Source: Chloropicon primus
Taxonomy: Eukaryota; Chlorophyta; Chloropicophyceae; Chloropicales; Chloropicaceae
Length of the DNA: 64,000 nt
Assembly: GCA_023205875.1 (NCBI GenBank)
Contig: CP060759.1
Location: forward strand, 597,501 to 661,500
Direction of reading: 5' to 3'
The notes below the pieces were generated by a model, which saw only the letters and a list, made by a program, of their open reading frames with translations, did no database searches and had not been told where the DNA came from. The translations under genes were made by a program, and so were the position numbers. This document shows, one piece after another, positions 56,746-64,000 of the stretch (positions are counted from its first letter, which is position 1; each line of letters starts with the position of its first letter).

Positions 56746-57342
56746 ATGATGGAGCCGCAGAGGTGTCCTGTGTGCGAGAGGAGTCTGGTGGGACTCACGG
56801 TGTCGGGGAGGGAGCTCCACGTCAACGAGTGCCTCGATGAGAGCGCGCGGAGATCGCAGGTGGAGGACGAGGAGGAGGCGGGCGGGGGACAAGTTGGTTC
56901 GGAGGACGAGGTGAGGCGGAAGGCTTCGTGCTCCGCGCTCGCTTCGAGCTCGAGGCGTCCGGAGACCTTGGAGCCAAAGTCTCGGCTGGCGAGGCTGGTC
57001 GGTCGCGAGGAGAGGGGGAAGGAGATCAACAGAAGCACGGCAGTGTCGCTCAGGGGCGCCCTCAGGGGCGTGCTGAAGGGGGCAGGCGGTGGGGTGAAGA
57101 AGACGGGGAAGCCGAGGCAAAGCAAGGCGACTTCTCTTGTGCAGGACTTTGGCGGGCAGCCGCAGGGGAGGCCCAGGATCCAACACCCGTCACTTCGAGA
57201 GCCTCGCTGTCATCGAGGCCAGAGCTACAACCACTACGGGGACTGCCTGCAGGAGTTCATGATGTCGAGCGAGGACACGGCGAAGGAGGATCCAAGCAGC
57301 TTGCTGATTCACTGCAAGCACGGGGAGGACTTGGATTTCTAG
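56746..57342 (+). CDS. Zinc-finger (UBZ4-like) protein of unknown function
   Basis: Single exon, 198 aa. The N-terminus RCPVCERSLVGLTVSGRELH then VNECLD fits a CCHC-type UBZ4 ubiquitin-binding zinc finger, as found in DNA-repair proteins such as RAD18 or SNM1A. The rest is basic and disordered, with a further Cys/His-containing C-terminal stretch (CHRGQSYNHYGDCLQ). No enzymatic domain follows. An ATG pair at the start gives two equivalent choices. A nuclear, repair-related role is possible from the finger alone. Its stop lies 56 bp from the stop of the convergent sulfotransferase. Confidence 0.6.
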   Translation: MMEPQRCPVCERSLVGLTVSGRELHVNECLDESARRSQVEDEEEAGGGQVGSEDEVRRKASCSALASSSRRPETLEPKSRLARLVGREERGKEINRSTAVSLRGALRGVLKGAGGGVKKTGKPRQSKATSLVQDFGGQPQGRPRIQHPSLREPRCHRGQSYNHYGDCLQEFMMSSEDTAKEDPSSLLIHCKHGEDLDF

Positions 57343-57398
57343 AAGCACGGGGTGTTGAAAAAAAATACATAATTCATTCCACAGGTAGACTCTCATCT

Positions 57399-58540
57399 TC
57401 AATTGCCTTTCTTCTCGAGGGAATGCGCTCTTCTCATGTCCTCGTAGTTCTTCAAGCCCGTTTGCGAGGTCACGACCTCTTCCCATTTCTTGTCCAAAAG
57501 CTCCTGGAGCTCCCTGAGATCAGGTTTGGGTTTCCTCCCCCCGTTCATCACCTTGGACGACTCCAGCCCAGCATCCTGCGGCATATGGCACCTCACGTTA
57601 TTCGCTTCCTTCCAAGTATGCTCGTCAAAATGCCTTTCGTGCTCCTTCATGAAGTTGAAGGTCGAGTTCTCCGTTGCGAGATCGATCAGGTCGGTGTTGC
57701 TTGTGTCGTAGCCCAAAAATTCCGCAACCTGCTTGACGACCTCTCTATGTGACGTCTTCATGTCCTCGTACCATAGCCAGAGGAGGTTCTTGTCGTTCCT
57801 GTGCGGCCACCAGCTCATGAGAAACTCCCAATACGATGGGTTGTTCATCTGCGTCACCGTCGTGTCAAGGCGCGCGCGCGAGAGAGAGAGAGAGACAGAG
57901 AGAGAGAGGCAATCAGGAATCAGTCCAAGACAGTCCAGAGGGGTCGCGTTGCACGAGATCACTTACGATGGTCTGAGGCTTCCCCCTCTCCAGGAACAAA
58001 AACTTCAAGAACGTGACCATAGATATCGAGTCCTTCTTGAAGAACCAGCCGTTGAGAAAGTTGTAGAAGGATATGGCAGAGTCCTCAGGGTTTCTGCACG
58101 ACGGTAGTTTGGGAGATCGATATGGGTCAGCAACGCGTCACGACAGGCACAGCTCAGCTCAGCAGCTCGGAGCCCCACCCTTACCTCGTGATAAGAATAT
58201 ACTTGGCGTCCTCGGAAGTGTTCAGGTGCGGTCTCCATGCGTGGGTCTTGAAAAGCCTCGGGGAGGTAACTTGCTCCCCGTTCACATCGATGCCGATGTC
58301 CTCGCAGGTCTCCAGCCAGGGCACAACGTTCGAGATCTCCTCGAAGCTCATGTCCCCGTTTGTTCGAAGCTGGTGGCATATCTGCTGCATCCACGTCGTC
58401 CCAGCCTTTGGTGAGGTACAGATGAACACGTCGCCCTTACGAGGCGTCACCCCGAGTCCCTTCTTCCTGCCCTCCGTGTAGAAGGAGTGAAGGACCACTT
58501 TGAGCTCCTCCATCGCCCTCTCCTCGTCCCCATCCGCCAT
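57399..58540 (-). CDS. Cytosolic-type PAPS-dependent sulfotransferase
   Basis: Three exons on the minus strand (58185-58540, 57967-58093, 57399-57848), phases 2 and 0, give 310 aa, the usual cytosolic SULT size. The 5'-phosphosulfate loop PKAGTTW is at residues 44-50, the catalytic-His region is RLFKTHAW, the 3'-phosphate site is RNPEDSAISFYNF across the first junction, and LWYEDMKTSHREVVKQVAEF follows. It transfers sulfate from PAPS to a hydroxyl or amine acceptor; the acceptor cannot be told. Intron 2 holds a GA tract and a CGCG run near 57870-57910. The upstream ATG is the first after the poly-C-rich leader. Confidence 0.9.
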
Positions 58541-58918
58541 GGAACCACGATACAAAACCCCAAACTCGCTTCACCAGGACGCCAATTCGCTTCGACCGAC
58601 GGCTGTTTCGAAAGAAGAAGAGACGATCTCGACCTCTAAATCGAACTCCGCCTCGTCACTCCTCGCCCTTCTCGCCAAGCAATCGCGGCAAGCTCACTCT
58701 CTCACTCTCTCTCTCTCGTGGCCCCCAAAAGTGACTGTGAGTGCTTTCCTCCAGGATAAGGTCAGGAGTGCCGTGAGAGGAGTTTTGGAGGACGTGCCGG
58801 CCGCGTCGAGGACGTGGTCGTCGCGAGAGGCAGTCTGCGTGCTAGCGCTTCGCCAGGGCTTCAGATCGACACCTCGCTCCAAGCATTCGGTTCAAGATTG
58901 GTTCGGAGAGGGGGTGTG
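58541..58918. promoter_or_regulatory. Divergent sulfotransferase/TGD1 promoter region
   Basis: 378 bp. A weak relative of the recurrent motif lies near 58594-58625 (plus: CGACCGACGGCTGTTTCGAA then AG), sharing CGACCGAC and TTCGAAAG at the same 17-bp spacing as copy e. A CT tract is at about 58700-58717. No other gene was seen. Confidence 0.45.
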
Positions 58919-60243
58919 ATGGCGAAGGCGATGTTGGCCAGGGTAGGGAGTGGAGGGCGTTGTGGGGGGAGGGGGGAGGGGTCAGGGTCGTCTTCTTGCT
59001 TGGCGAGACGATGCGGTGGAGTTTTGACGCTCTCGCGGCCGAGTGGGAGGAGGACTGCGACGCTGCACCCGAGGAACCGTGGAAACGTTGGGAGGGAGGA
59101 GTACTCCTCGTACCGGAGGAGGAGGGAGTGGGACACTTGTGCGAGGAGCAGGGGAGGCGAGGCGGGGACGGGGGGTGAGATCGAGGTTGCTGGCGTTCCG
59201 AAGTGGCTTCTGAGAAGCTGCTTCGCCCTCGTGACGGTGGGTCAGGTCGTTGTGAAGACCTTCAGGGGTAAAATCCACGTGCGGAACGTGCTCGAGCAGC
59301 TCAGTAACGTTGGGCCAAAGTCGCTCAGCGTGTGTCTCTTGACCTCGTGCTTCGTTGGCATGGTGTTCACGATACAGGTAAGTCGAAGCGGCGGGTGATC
59401 CCCTCCAGCCGTTCGAAAGGCGGGCGTTTCGGTGTGTCTAACTCGGGGCGTTCCAACGTGGTCTGCAGTTCACGAGGGAGTTTGCGAGGTTGGGGCTGAC
59501 CAAGGCGGTGGGCGGTGTCCTCGCTCTCGCGCTCTCGAGAGAGTTGGTCCCGGTCATCACCGCGGTCATCATGGCGGGTCGAATCGGAAGCGCGTACGCG
59601 GCGGAACTTGGCACAATGAGAGTGTCAGAGCAAATAGACTCCCTCAGAATGTTGAGCACGGATCCTGTGGACTACCTGGTGACGCCAAGGGTCATCGCCT
59701 GTGCGATCGCCCTTCCCCTTCTCGCGATCTTGTGCTTCGCCATGGGGATCTCCGCATCCGTGCTCCTGGCAGGTAAGTCGTCCGTTCTTCCCTCCCGTTC
59801 CTCTGGCTGGATGACTCTGGTCCTGACACCAACCACCGCTGCGCGCGCTTTCTCCCTGTGCGAAGACTTGGTCTACGATGTGGGCCCGAACGTCATTTTG
59901 GACTCGGCTTCCAAGGCTCTGCAGAAGTCCGACATCTTCGCCCTGATACTCAAGTCCGTCGTGTTTGGGGCGATCATATCGAGTGTGAGTTGCTCGTGGG
60001 GGATGACAACTCAGGGGGGTGCAAAGGGAGTGGGAGAATCGACAACGTCCGCCGTCGTGATATCTTTAGGTGAGAACGAAGCACGGAGACTTTCTTCTCC
60101 TAGGTGTGAACTGTTACTGATTACATTTTCTTGGTTGTTCGAACTCGATGTTCGCAGTCGCGATCTTCATCGCGGATTTCTTCTTGTCCTTTGCCATCTT
60201 CCAAGGTGCCTCGAGCGAATCGATCAAGGCTTGCATGGTGTGA
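58919..60243 (+). CDS. TGD1: TGD1-type plastid ABC lipid transporter permease (MlaE family)
   Basis: Four exons (58919-59377, 59469-59772, 59866-60069, 60158-60243) give 350 aa; phases are 0, 1 and 1. The first 100 residues are Arg/Gly-rich and resemble a plastid transit peptide. The MlaE/TGD1 permease follows: LTSCFVGMVFTIQ, LSRELVPVITAVIMAGRIGS and AYAAELGTMRVSEQIDSLRM, then SCSWGMTTQGGAKGVGESTT and AVVISLVAIFIADFFLSFAI. In plants TGD1 with TGD2 and TGD3 imports ER-derived lipid precursors across the inner plastid envelope; a bacterial MlaE relative does the same at the outer membrane. Introns are 91, 93 and 88 bp. A TGTAA signal follows at 60265. It is convergent with the DUF1995 gene (45 bp). 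Confidence 0.93.
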
Positions 60244-60288
60244 CGCGATCCGTGGAACCCATTTTGTAATACTATGAGTGACACAACC

Positions 60289-61113
60289 CTAGTCCTTGGA
60301 GAACATTCCCTTGACGGCCTTGAAGCCCTTGATCAGGGGGTTGTTCTCCGCCACGTTGTTGTAGAGGGCCAGCTCAAGCTCGTCCTGGTCCGGCTTGGTC
60401 GCTTGTGAGGCCACCCTCCTGAACGTTGCCCCGTCCTTGACAAAAATATCCCAGTTCGACCCCTCCGGCGAATCGGAGAGGCACTTCAGGAGAGCTCCCT
60501 CCGCATTGAACCCCAGGAAGCCTTGCACCAGCAACGGAAGGAACTGGTACGCCGTATCGAAGGTGCCCCCGAGCTTCCCTTCCGTGAACCCCTTGGGGTT
60601 GATCGCGATGACCGAGCTCCACCTACTGCTCCCCAGCAGAAGCCCCGCTTGCGATTCGTCCACCCCGACCAAAACTAGAGAGCTCGCCTTGAGCTTCTTC
60701 GGGATGCTCTCCTCCACGTGATAGCAGTTCGCCAGATTCAGGGCCTTGGCGGAATCTGAAGCTCCCCGCGTCCCAAAGCACAAGACGGTCTTCTCAGAGG
60801 TCACGCCGTCCAAGAGCTCCGAAGCGAGCTCCGCGACGGTGTCCGGACTCTCCTTCTGGAGCGGAAAGTCCACGATGAGTCGCTTCGTTCCACGAGAAAT
60901 CCTCTTCAACACGCTCTTCTCCGACGACCCCTTGGCGTCGCTCCTCCTTCCCAAGCCGACGTTCAGCGCCGTCCTCGCCTGCCTGACGGCCTCCTCCCTC
61001 GACTCCGGCGGAAGGACGACGGCCCGTGCGATCGTCGCCGACCTGTGCGACACCACCCTCCCCCTCTCTCCGCACACACACCACCCTCGTCCCCTCGCCA
61101 CGCTCGTCGCCAT
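60289..61113 (-). CDS. Plastid DUF1995-domain protein (LPA3-like)
   Basis: Single exon, 274 aa from the ATG at 61113. The N-terminus (MATSVARGRGWCVCGERGRV) is Arg/Ser/Val-rich and looks like a plastid transit peptide. The DUF1995 fold is suggested by ESREEAVRQARTALNVGLGR, TKRLIVDFPLQKESPDTVAE, VGVDESQAGLLLGSSRWSSV and GFTEGKLGGTFDTAYQFLPL. Plant members include LPA3, which helps assemble photosystem II core subunits, and other plastid proteins of unknown role. The ATG is 33 bp from the ATG of the divergent orphan gene, so both promoters must overlap coding or leader sequence. The frame stays open upstream but through non-homologous sequence. Confidence 0.8.
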   Translation of the reverse strand: MATSVARGRGWCVCGERGRVVSHRSATIARAVVLPPESREEAVRQARTALNVGLGRRSDAKGSSEKSVLKRISRGTKRLIVDFPLQKESPDTVAELASELLDGVTSEKTVLCFGTRGASDSAKALNLANCYHVEESIPKKLKASSLVLVGVDESQAGLLLGSSRWSSVIAINPKGFTEGKLGGTFDTAYQFLPLLVQGFLGFNAEGALLKCLSDSPEGSNWDIFVKDGATFRRVASQATKPDQDELELALYNNVAENNPLIKGFKAVKGMFSKD

Positions 61114-61146
61114 CGCGATAAGACAAACTGATCCCGTGATCGTGAG

Positions 61147-61416
61147 ATGGTGACGGAGGAGTACGCCCAAGCCGTGCAGGAGGCCCAGCGCTATGACAGC
61201 AAGTCCCCGGAGAAGAAGAGAGAGATCGCGGACTACAACGAGGCGTTGAGGATCATCTTTGCGGACGCGTCTCTTAAGCTGAGCGACAAGGAACAATGCA
61301 TTGTGAAGAGAGAGTACCTGGAAGAGGTCGGGCTCTGCAAAGCTCCTCGTCGTCCTTCGAAGAGAAGACGAAGCAAGGCGGTTCCTTCCATTGTGAAGGT
61401 CAAGCAGGAAGAGTGA
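61147..61416 (+). CDS. Small basic orphan protein, 89 aa
   Basis: Single exon, 89 aa. I do not recognise the family. The N-terminal half is helical and acidic (MVTEEYAQAVQEAQRYDSKS, then KREIADYNEALRIIFADASL), and the C-terminal third is strongly basic (KAPRRPSKRRRSKAVPS), ending VKVKQEE, which could be a nuclear localisation segment. A diverged copy of the 3' end lies at 24657-24806. The ATG is 33 bp from the divergent DUF1995 start. Because a fragment with the same frame, stop and 3' flank exists elsewhere, the 3' sequence may belong to a dispersed repeat rather than to a conserved protein. Coding status is moderately likely. Confidence 0.55.
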   Translation: MVTEEYAQAVQEAQRYDSKSPEKKREIADYNEALRIIFADASLKLSDKEQCIVKREYLEEVGLCKAPRRPSKRRRSKAVPSIVKVKQEE

Positions 61417-61589
61417 GAATGGAGACCAGTGTAGCGGAGAGGAAAACAAGCCGGTACGGGACTGCATAAACAAAATGTAGATACAAATAACGTCCCCCTG
61501 TGGTCTCTTCTCATTATCATCGATGCCAACGAGACGAGACCGGAGCTTGTGCGTTACAAAAGCTAGTTTGATATTGAATGCACATTGAT

Positions 61590-63374
61590 TTATCGACCAG
61601 AACCGTAGATTGCTGGCCTCAGGGCAGCCGTGAAGGCCGCAGCGAGTCCTCCAGAGAAAGGAAGGGTGAGCACCCACGTCGCAAAGATTCTCCCGAAGAG
61701 GCTCCACTTCACTTGCTTTGGTCCAAAGGCGGAGAGTCCCACCGCCACGACACCTCCGACCTGGCAATGGGTCGTGGAGACCGGCATTGAGATCGTGGTG
61801 GCAATGATGACCGTGAAAGTGGACGCGAACTCCACGCACCACCCGCGGTGGAAGTTGATGTCCACAATGTTGGTTCCGATGGTCTTGATGACGCGGTACC
61901 CAAAGGTGTTCACCCCGAGGAAGACGAAGAAGCCTGCCACGGCCATGACCCACACGGGCGTCTCTGGCTTCTTGCACGCGTCGGTTCCCTCCTGGAAGGT
62001 CTGGATGATGGCGGACATGGCTCCCGTCGCGTTTCCGGTATCGTTCGACCCGTGGGCAAAGGACTCGAGGGCCGCCACGAAGACGAGGAGGTACTTGAAG
62101 TAGTAAATGGCGTCCTTCTCGTCCTCGTTGTACACCTCGCCGGAGTGGGGCGAGTTCAGCTCGTTGATGGCGTCAAAGGTCTCGTGCCTCTGGAGGGAGT
62201 CGACAACGTCCTTGCCGGGCGACTTGAGCTCCTCCGGGGCGTCGCCATCCGCGGCGGGCTTGGCGACCTGCTTCGCCGCGTCGAACTCAACCTGCCCCTC
62301 GGCGTCGACCTGCTTTGGCCTCAACGAAGGCAGCCTGGGCCTGACGTAGTACCAGCAGAAGAGGAACCCCCCGAGGAGGAGGGCCGCGCCGGCCGGGATG
62401 GCGAAGATGGCGAACTCGTTCAGGCTGTACTTCTTCTTCGTCAGGGGCGCCTTCATGAGGATCAGGAAGAGCATGACGTAGGCCTGGGCCCCGTACAAGC
62501 ACGGCACGCCGATCAGGGCGTTCCTCTTGGGGTTCCCCCCGAGCTTCGGCTTGATGATCGTGTAGTACGTGAGGAAGTACGCCGCGGACCCGATCATCCC
62601 GGACAGGAGCGGGGAGGCCACCCAGGAGAGCACGATGCCCCCGAGGCCGCCGTCGAGCTTCCAGTTCAGGCACCTCCACGCGGTCGCCGCCCAGGTGGCG
62701 CCGACGGCGCCACCGATAATGGCGTGCGTGGTGGAGACCGGCATCCAGGTCGTGCTCGCCAGGAGCAGGAAGATGGACGCCGCCAGCAGGGCGGAGAACA
62801 TGGCGACGGCGTACAGGGACATCGCGCTGTTGCACATCCCGCAGGCGAAGCAGCTGGGGTCCCCGATCTTCGCGGTCCCCTTGATGGTCTTGGCCACGCC
62901 GTACCCCACCGCCACCGCGCCGGCCCACTCCATGATGCCGCCCACGAAGCAGCCCCACCTCAGGCTGATCGCCCCGGACCCCACGGAGGTCCCCCAGGAG
63001 TTCGCCGCGTCGTTCGAACCGATGCCGTACGCCATGACCATCGCGACCACGGCCCCGACCCCCACCACCCACTTGAGGGAGCTCGGGTTCACAAAGTGGT
63101 CGTTGTACGGCGCACACGTCGGGTTCGCGGGGTCGTCCTCCTCCACGTAGTCGAAGAACTCCAAGTTCTCGCAATCGTACACCCCGACCTCGCACTCTGT
63201 CACCGTCGCAGTGACAGACCTGTCGCCCACGTTAAACGTCTCCGTAACGCCATTTCCGCTCTCCTGCGCCACCGCAATCGCCGCGACGCTCAGCACCACC
63301 ACAAAGAGCCCCAACGCGACCGCGTAAAGGGAAATCTTCTTCATCTTCATCCTCCTCGTCGTCAGTTGCGCCAT
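61590..63374 (-). CDS. Sodium/phosphate symporter, PiT (PHO4/SLC20, PTB-like)
   Basis: Single exon, 594 aa from the ATG at 63374; an internal ATG at 63350 gives a shorter N-terminus. The two PiT signature repeats are present: AYGIGSNDAANSWGTSVGSG and AHGSNDTGNATGAMSAIIQT. The inverted-repeat second half has SMPVSTTHCQVGGVVAVGLS, matching the first-half VSTTHAIIGGAVGA. A hydrophilic loop (about 370-445) is the usual cytosolic linker. A signal-like hydrophobic segment (SLYAVALGLFVVVLSVAAIA) followed by a Cys-containing segment (TECEVGVYDCENL, PTCAPY) precedes the first transporter helix. PiT proteins move phosphate with Na+ or H+ across the plasma membrane. It is head-to-head with ACR3, with 318 bp between the starts. 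Confidence 0.93.
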   Translation of the reverse strand: MAQLTTRRMKMKKISLYAVALGLFVVVLSVAAIAVAQESGNGVTETFNVGDRSVTATVTECEVGVYDCENLEFFDYVEEDDPANPTCAPYNDHFVNPSSLKWVVGVGAVVAMVMAYGIGSNDAANSWGTSVGSGAISLRWGCFVGGIMEWAGAVAVGYGVAKTIKGTAKIGDPSCFACGMCNSAMSLYAVAMFSALLAASIFLLLASTTWMPVSTTHAIIGGAVGATWAATAWRCLNWKLDGGLGGIVLSWVASPLLSGMIGSAAYFLTYYTIIKPKLGGNPKRNALIGVPCLYGAQAYVMLFLILMKAPLTKKKYSLNEFAIFAIPAGAALLLGGFLFCWYYVRPRLPSLRPKQVDAEGQVEFDAAKQVAKPAADGDAPEELKSPGKDVVDSLQRHETFDAINELNSPHSGEVYNEDEKDAIYYFKYLLVFVAALESFAHGSNDTGNATGAMSAIIQTFQEGTDACKKPETPVWVMAVAGFFVFLGVNTFGYRVIKTIGTNIVDINFHRGWCVEFASTFTVIIATTISMPVSTTHCQVGGVVAVGLSAFGPKQVKWSLFGRIFATWVLTLPFSGGLAAAFTAALRPAIYGSGR

Positions 63375-63692
63375 GACCTCGCCGGTTGCCGCCGCCGTGT
63401 CGTCGATTCTGAGAAAGCGCTGTCGACCCTCCGATCGCCCTCTCAAACGAGCACCTGATGCTTTGATCCCCTTTGTGATCCTTTGATTTCCTTTTTTTCT
63501 TGGACTTTCTACCTTTGGTTTTCTCGGATGAGCTTTTATCCAAATCTCTACAGAAAATGTTACAAAAGTTTCGATTGTGTAACGTCACTGGTTGTGTGAC
63601 GTCACTGGTTGTGTAACGTCTCTGCTCGTGGCGCGAAGGGGAGAAAACGTGTTGGCGGGAGTGGAGGAGAGGAGAGGAGGAAAAACAAAACG
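63375..63692. promoter_or_regulatory. Shared PiT/ACR3 divergent promoter with CRE-like repeats
   Basis: 318 bp between two start codons. Three adjacent repeats lie at 63573-63624; the middle one contains the palindrome GTGACGTCAC. An AT-rich block with TTTGAT repeats lies at about 63460-63500. No other gene was seen. Confidence 0.65.
63573..63624. repeat. Three CRE/bZIP-like 17-bp direct repeats
   Basis: Units GATTGTGTAACGTCACTG (63573-63590), GTTGTGTGACGTCACTG (63591-63607) and GTTGTGTAACGTCTCTG (63608-63624). The middle one holds the full bZIP palindrome TGACGTCA; the outer two differ from it at one and two of those bases. Confidence 0.8.
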
Positions 63693-64000
63693 ATGGTTGC
63701 GATGGAGACGTCTTCGTCTTCTCGGGTCACTGACCCCCCCCAGCAACAACCCTTGTCCGTGGAGGTGTCCTTGCCTCCCTCCTCGGATGACGGCGAGAAG
63801 ACGAAGATGGCGCTGTCGTGGGTGGACAAGTTGCTGACCGTGTGGATTCTGCTGGCGGTGGGCCTGGGGATTGGGCTGTCCCAAATCGACCAAGTCAGGG
63901 AGGGCCTGAAGGGCGCCAAGGTGGGGACGACGAACATCCCCATCGCGATTGGGCTCGTGCTCATGATGTACCCCCCGCTCGCCAAGGTGCACTACGACTG
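63693..64000 (+). CDS. ACR3: ACR3-type arsenite efflux transporter, C-terminus off the right edge
   Basis: 102 residues are visible from the ATG at 63693 to the window edge; family members are about 350-400 aa. After a hydrophilic Ser/Pro/Gln-rich head, [20 protein letters not shown] then [20 protein letters not shown] are the first two helices of ACR3, a plasma or vacuolar membrane antiporter that exports arsenite in algae, fungi and ferns. The second helix motif [13 protein letters not shown] closely matches ACR3 (GLLVMMYP). Its head-to-head neighbour is a phosphate transporter, the usual route of arsenate entry, with three CRE-like repeats between them. The catalytic cysteine of ACR3 lies outside the window. 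Confidence 0.88.
   Translation, partial: MVAMETSSSSRVTDPPQQQPLSVEVSLPPSSDDGEKTKMALSWVDKLLTVWILLAVGLGIGLSQIDQVREGLKGAKVGTTNIPIAIGLVLMMYPPLAKVHYD

Noticed and set aside
61848-63458. 536-codon open frame on the plus strand opposite the PiT transporter
   Set aside because: It reads through a conserved gene on the other strand and is rich in His/Arg/Val as expected from antisense of GC-rich coding sequence.
1-64000. CRISPR arrays, transposons, viral or retroviral remnants, rRNA genes
   Set aside because: No regularly spaced repeat array, transposase, reverse transcriptase, integrase or capsid pattern, and no rRNA-like sequence, was recognised on either strand; repeats seen are short microsatellites and small tandem arrays.

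Overview
The window is nuclear DNA from a green-lineage (Viridiplantae) unicellular alga; this is inferred from gene content. It carries plant or plastid genes (beta-amylase, a TGD1-type plastid lipid permease, SRR1, a DUF1995 plastid protein, a senescence-domain protein, plant-type COX VIIa, a CH-domain kinesin-14 and a large glycine-rich membrane protein of a plant family). It also carries cilium or centrosome genes (CLUAP1/IFT38, a CEP70-like protein). GC is high, genes are packed tightly, most are intron-free or have one to three short GT-AG introns, and some 3' ends carry the chlorophyte-type TGTAA signal. A small-genome prasinophyte-like chlorophyte fits; the species cannot be named from the sequence alone.

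Layout. 1-7.6 kb: Nup155 (-, runs off the left edge) head-to-head with RanBP1 (+), then CLUAP1 (+). 7.6-16.7 kb: CH-domain kinesin-14 (-) tail-to-tail with CLUAP1 and head-to-head with SKI2 (+), then mitochondrial enoyl reductase MECR (+) and a WD40/DUF2415 protein (-). 17-24.3 kb: unknown multi-pass membrane protein (+), coiled-coil protein with a C-terminal GAR (GAS2) domain (-), frataxin (-), beta-amylase (-). 24.3-34.2 kb: a fragment copied from the 61.1-kb gene, a Sel1-repeat protein with a possible MLKL/HeLo-like N-terminus (-), a senescence-domain protein (-), a 1.2-kb gene-poor stretch, the glycine-rich membrane protein (+). 34.5-45.4 kb: COX7A-like (+), AP-1/2 beta adaptin without its ear (-), CHL1/DDX11 helicase (-), ITPase (-), LSM2 (+), F-box/LRR protein (-), CorA/MRS2 Mg transporter with an EF-hand-like tail (-). 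45.8-56.5 kb: HEMK2 methyltransferase (+), M13 peptidase (+), CEP70-like (+), FBXO31-like F-box protein (-), SRR1 (+), JmjC/cupin_8 protein (-). 56.7-64 kb: UBZ-type zinc-finger protein (+), sulfotransferase (-), TGD1 (+), DUF1995 protein (-), an 89-aa orphan (+), PiT phosphate transporter (-) head-to-head with ACR3 arsenite efflux (+, runs off the right edge).

Most of these are ordinary housekeeping genes. The strongest unexplained signals lie between genes. (i) A motif of about 35-45 bp recurs upstream of at least five genes, in the same orientation as the downstream start codon and usually 140-235 bp from it. (ii) Three CRE-like 17-bp repeats lie in the shared PiT/ACR3 promoter, between a transporter class by which arsenate enters cells and a pump that removes arsenite. 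(iii) A diverged copy of the 3' end of the 61.1-kb orphan gene, including its 3' flank, sits 36 kb away. No transposons, viral remnants, tRNA or rRNA genes, or CRISPR arrays were recognised.
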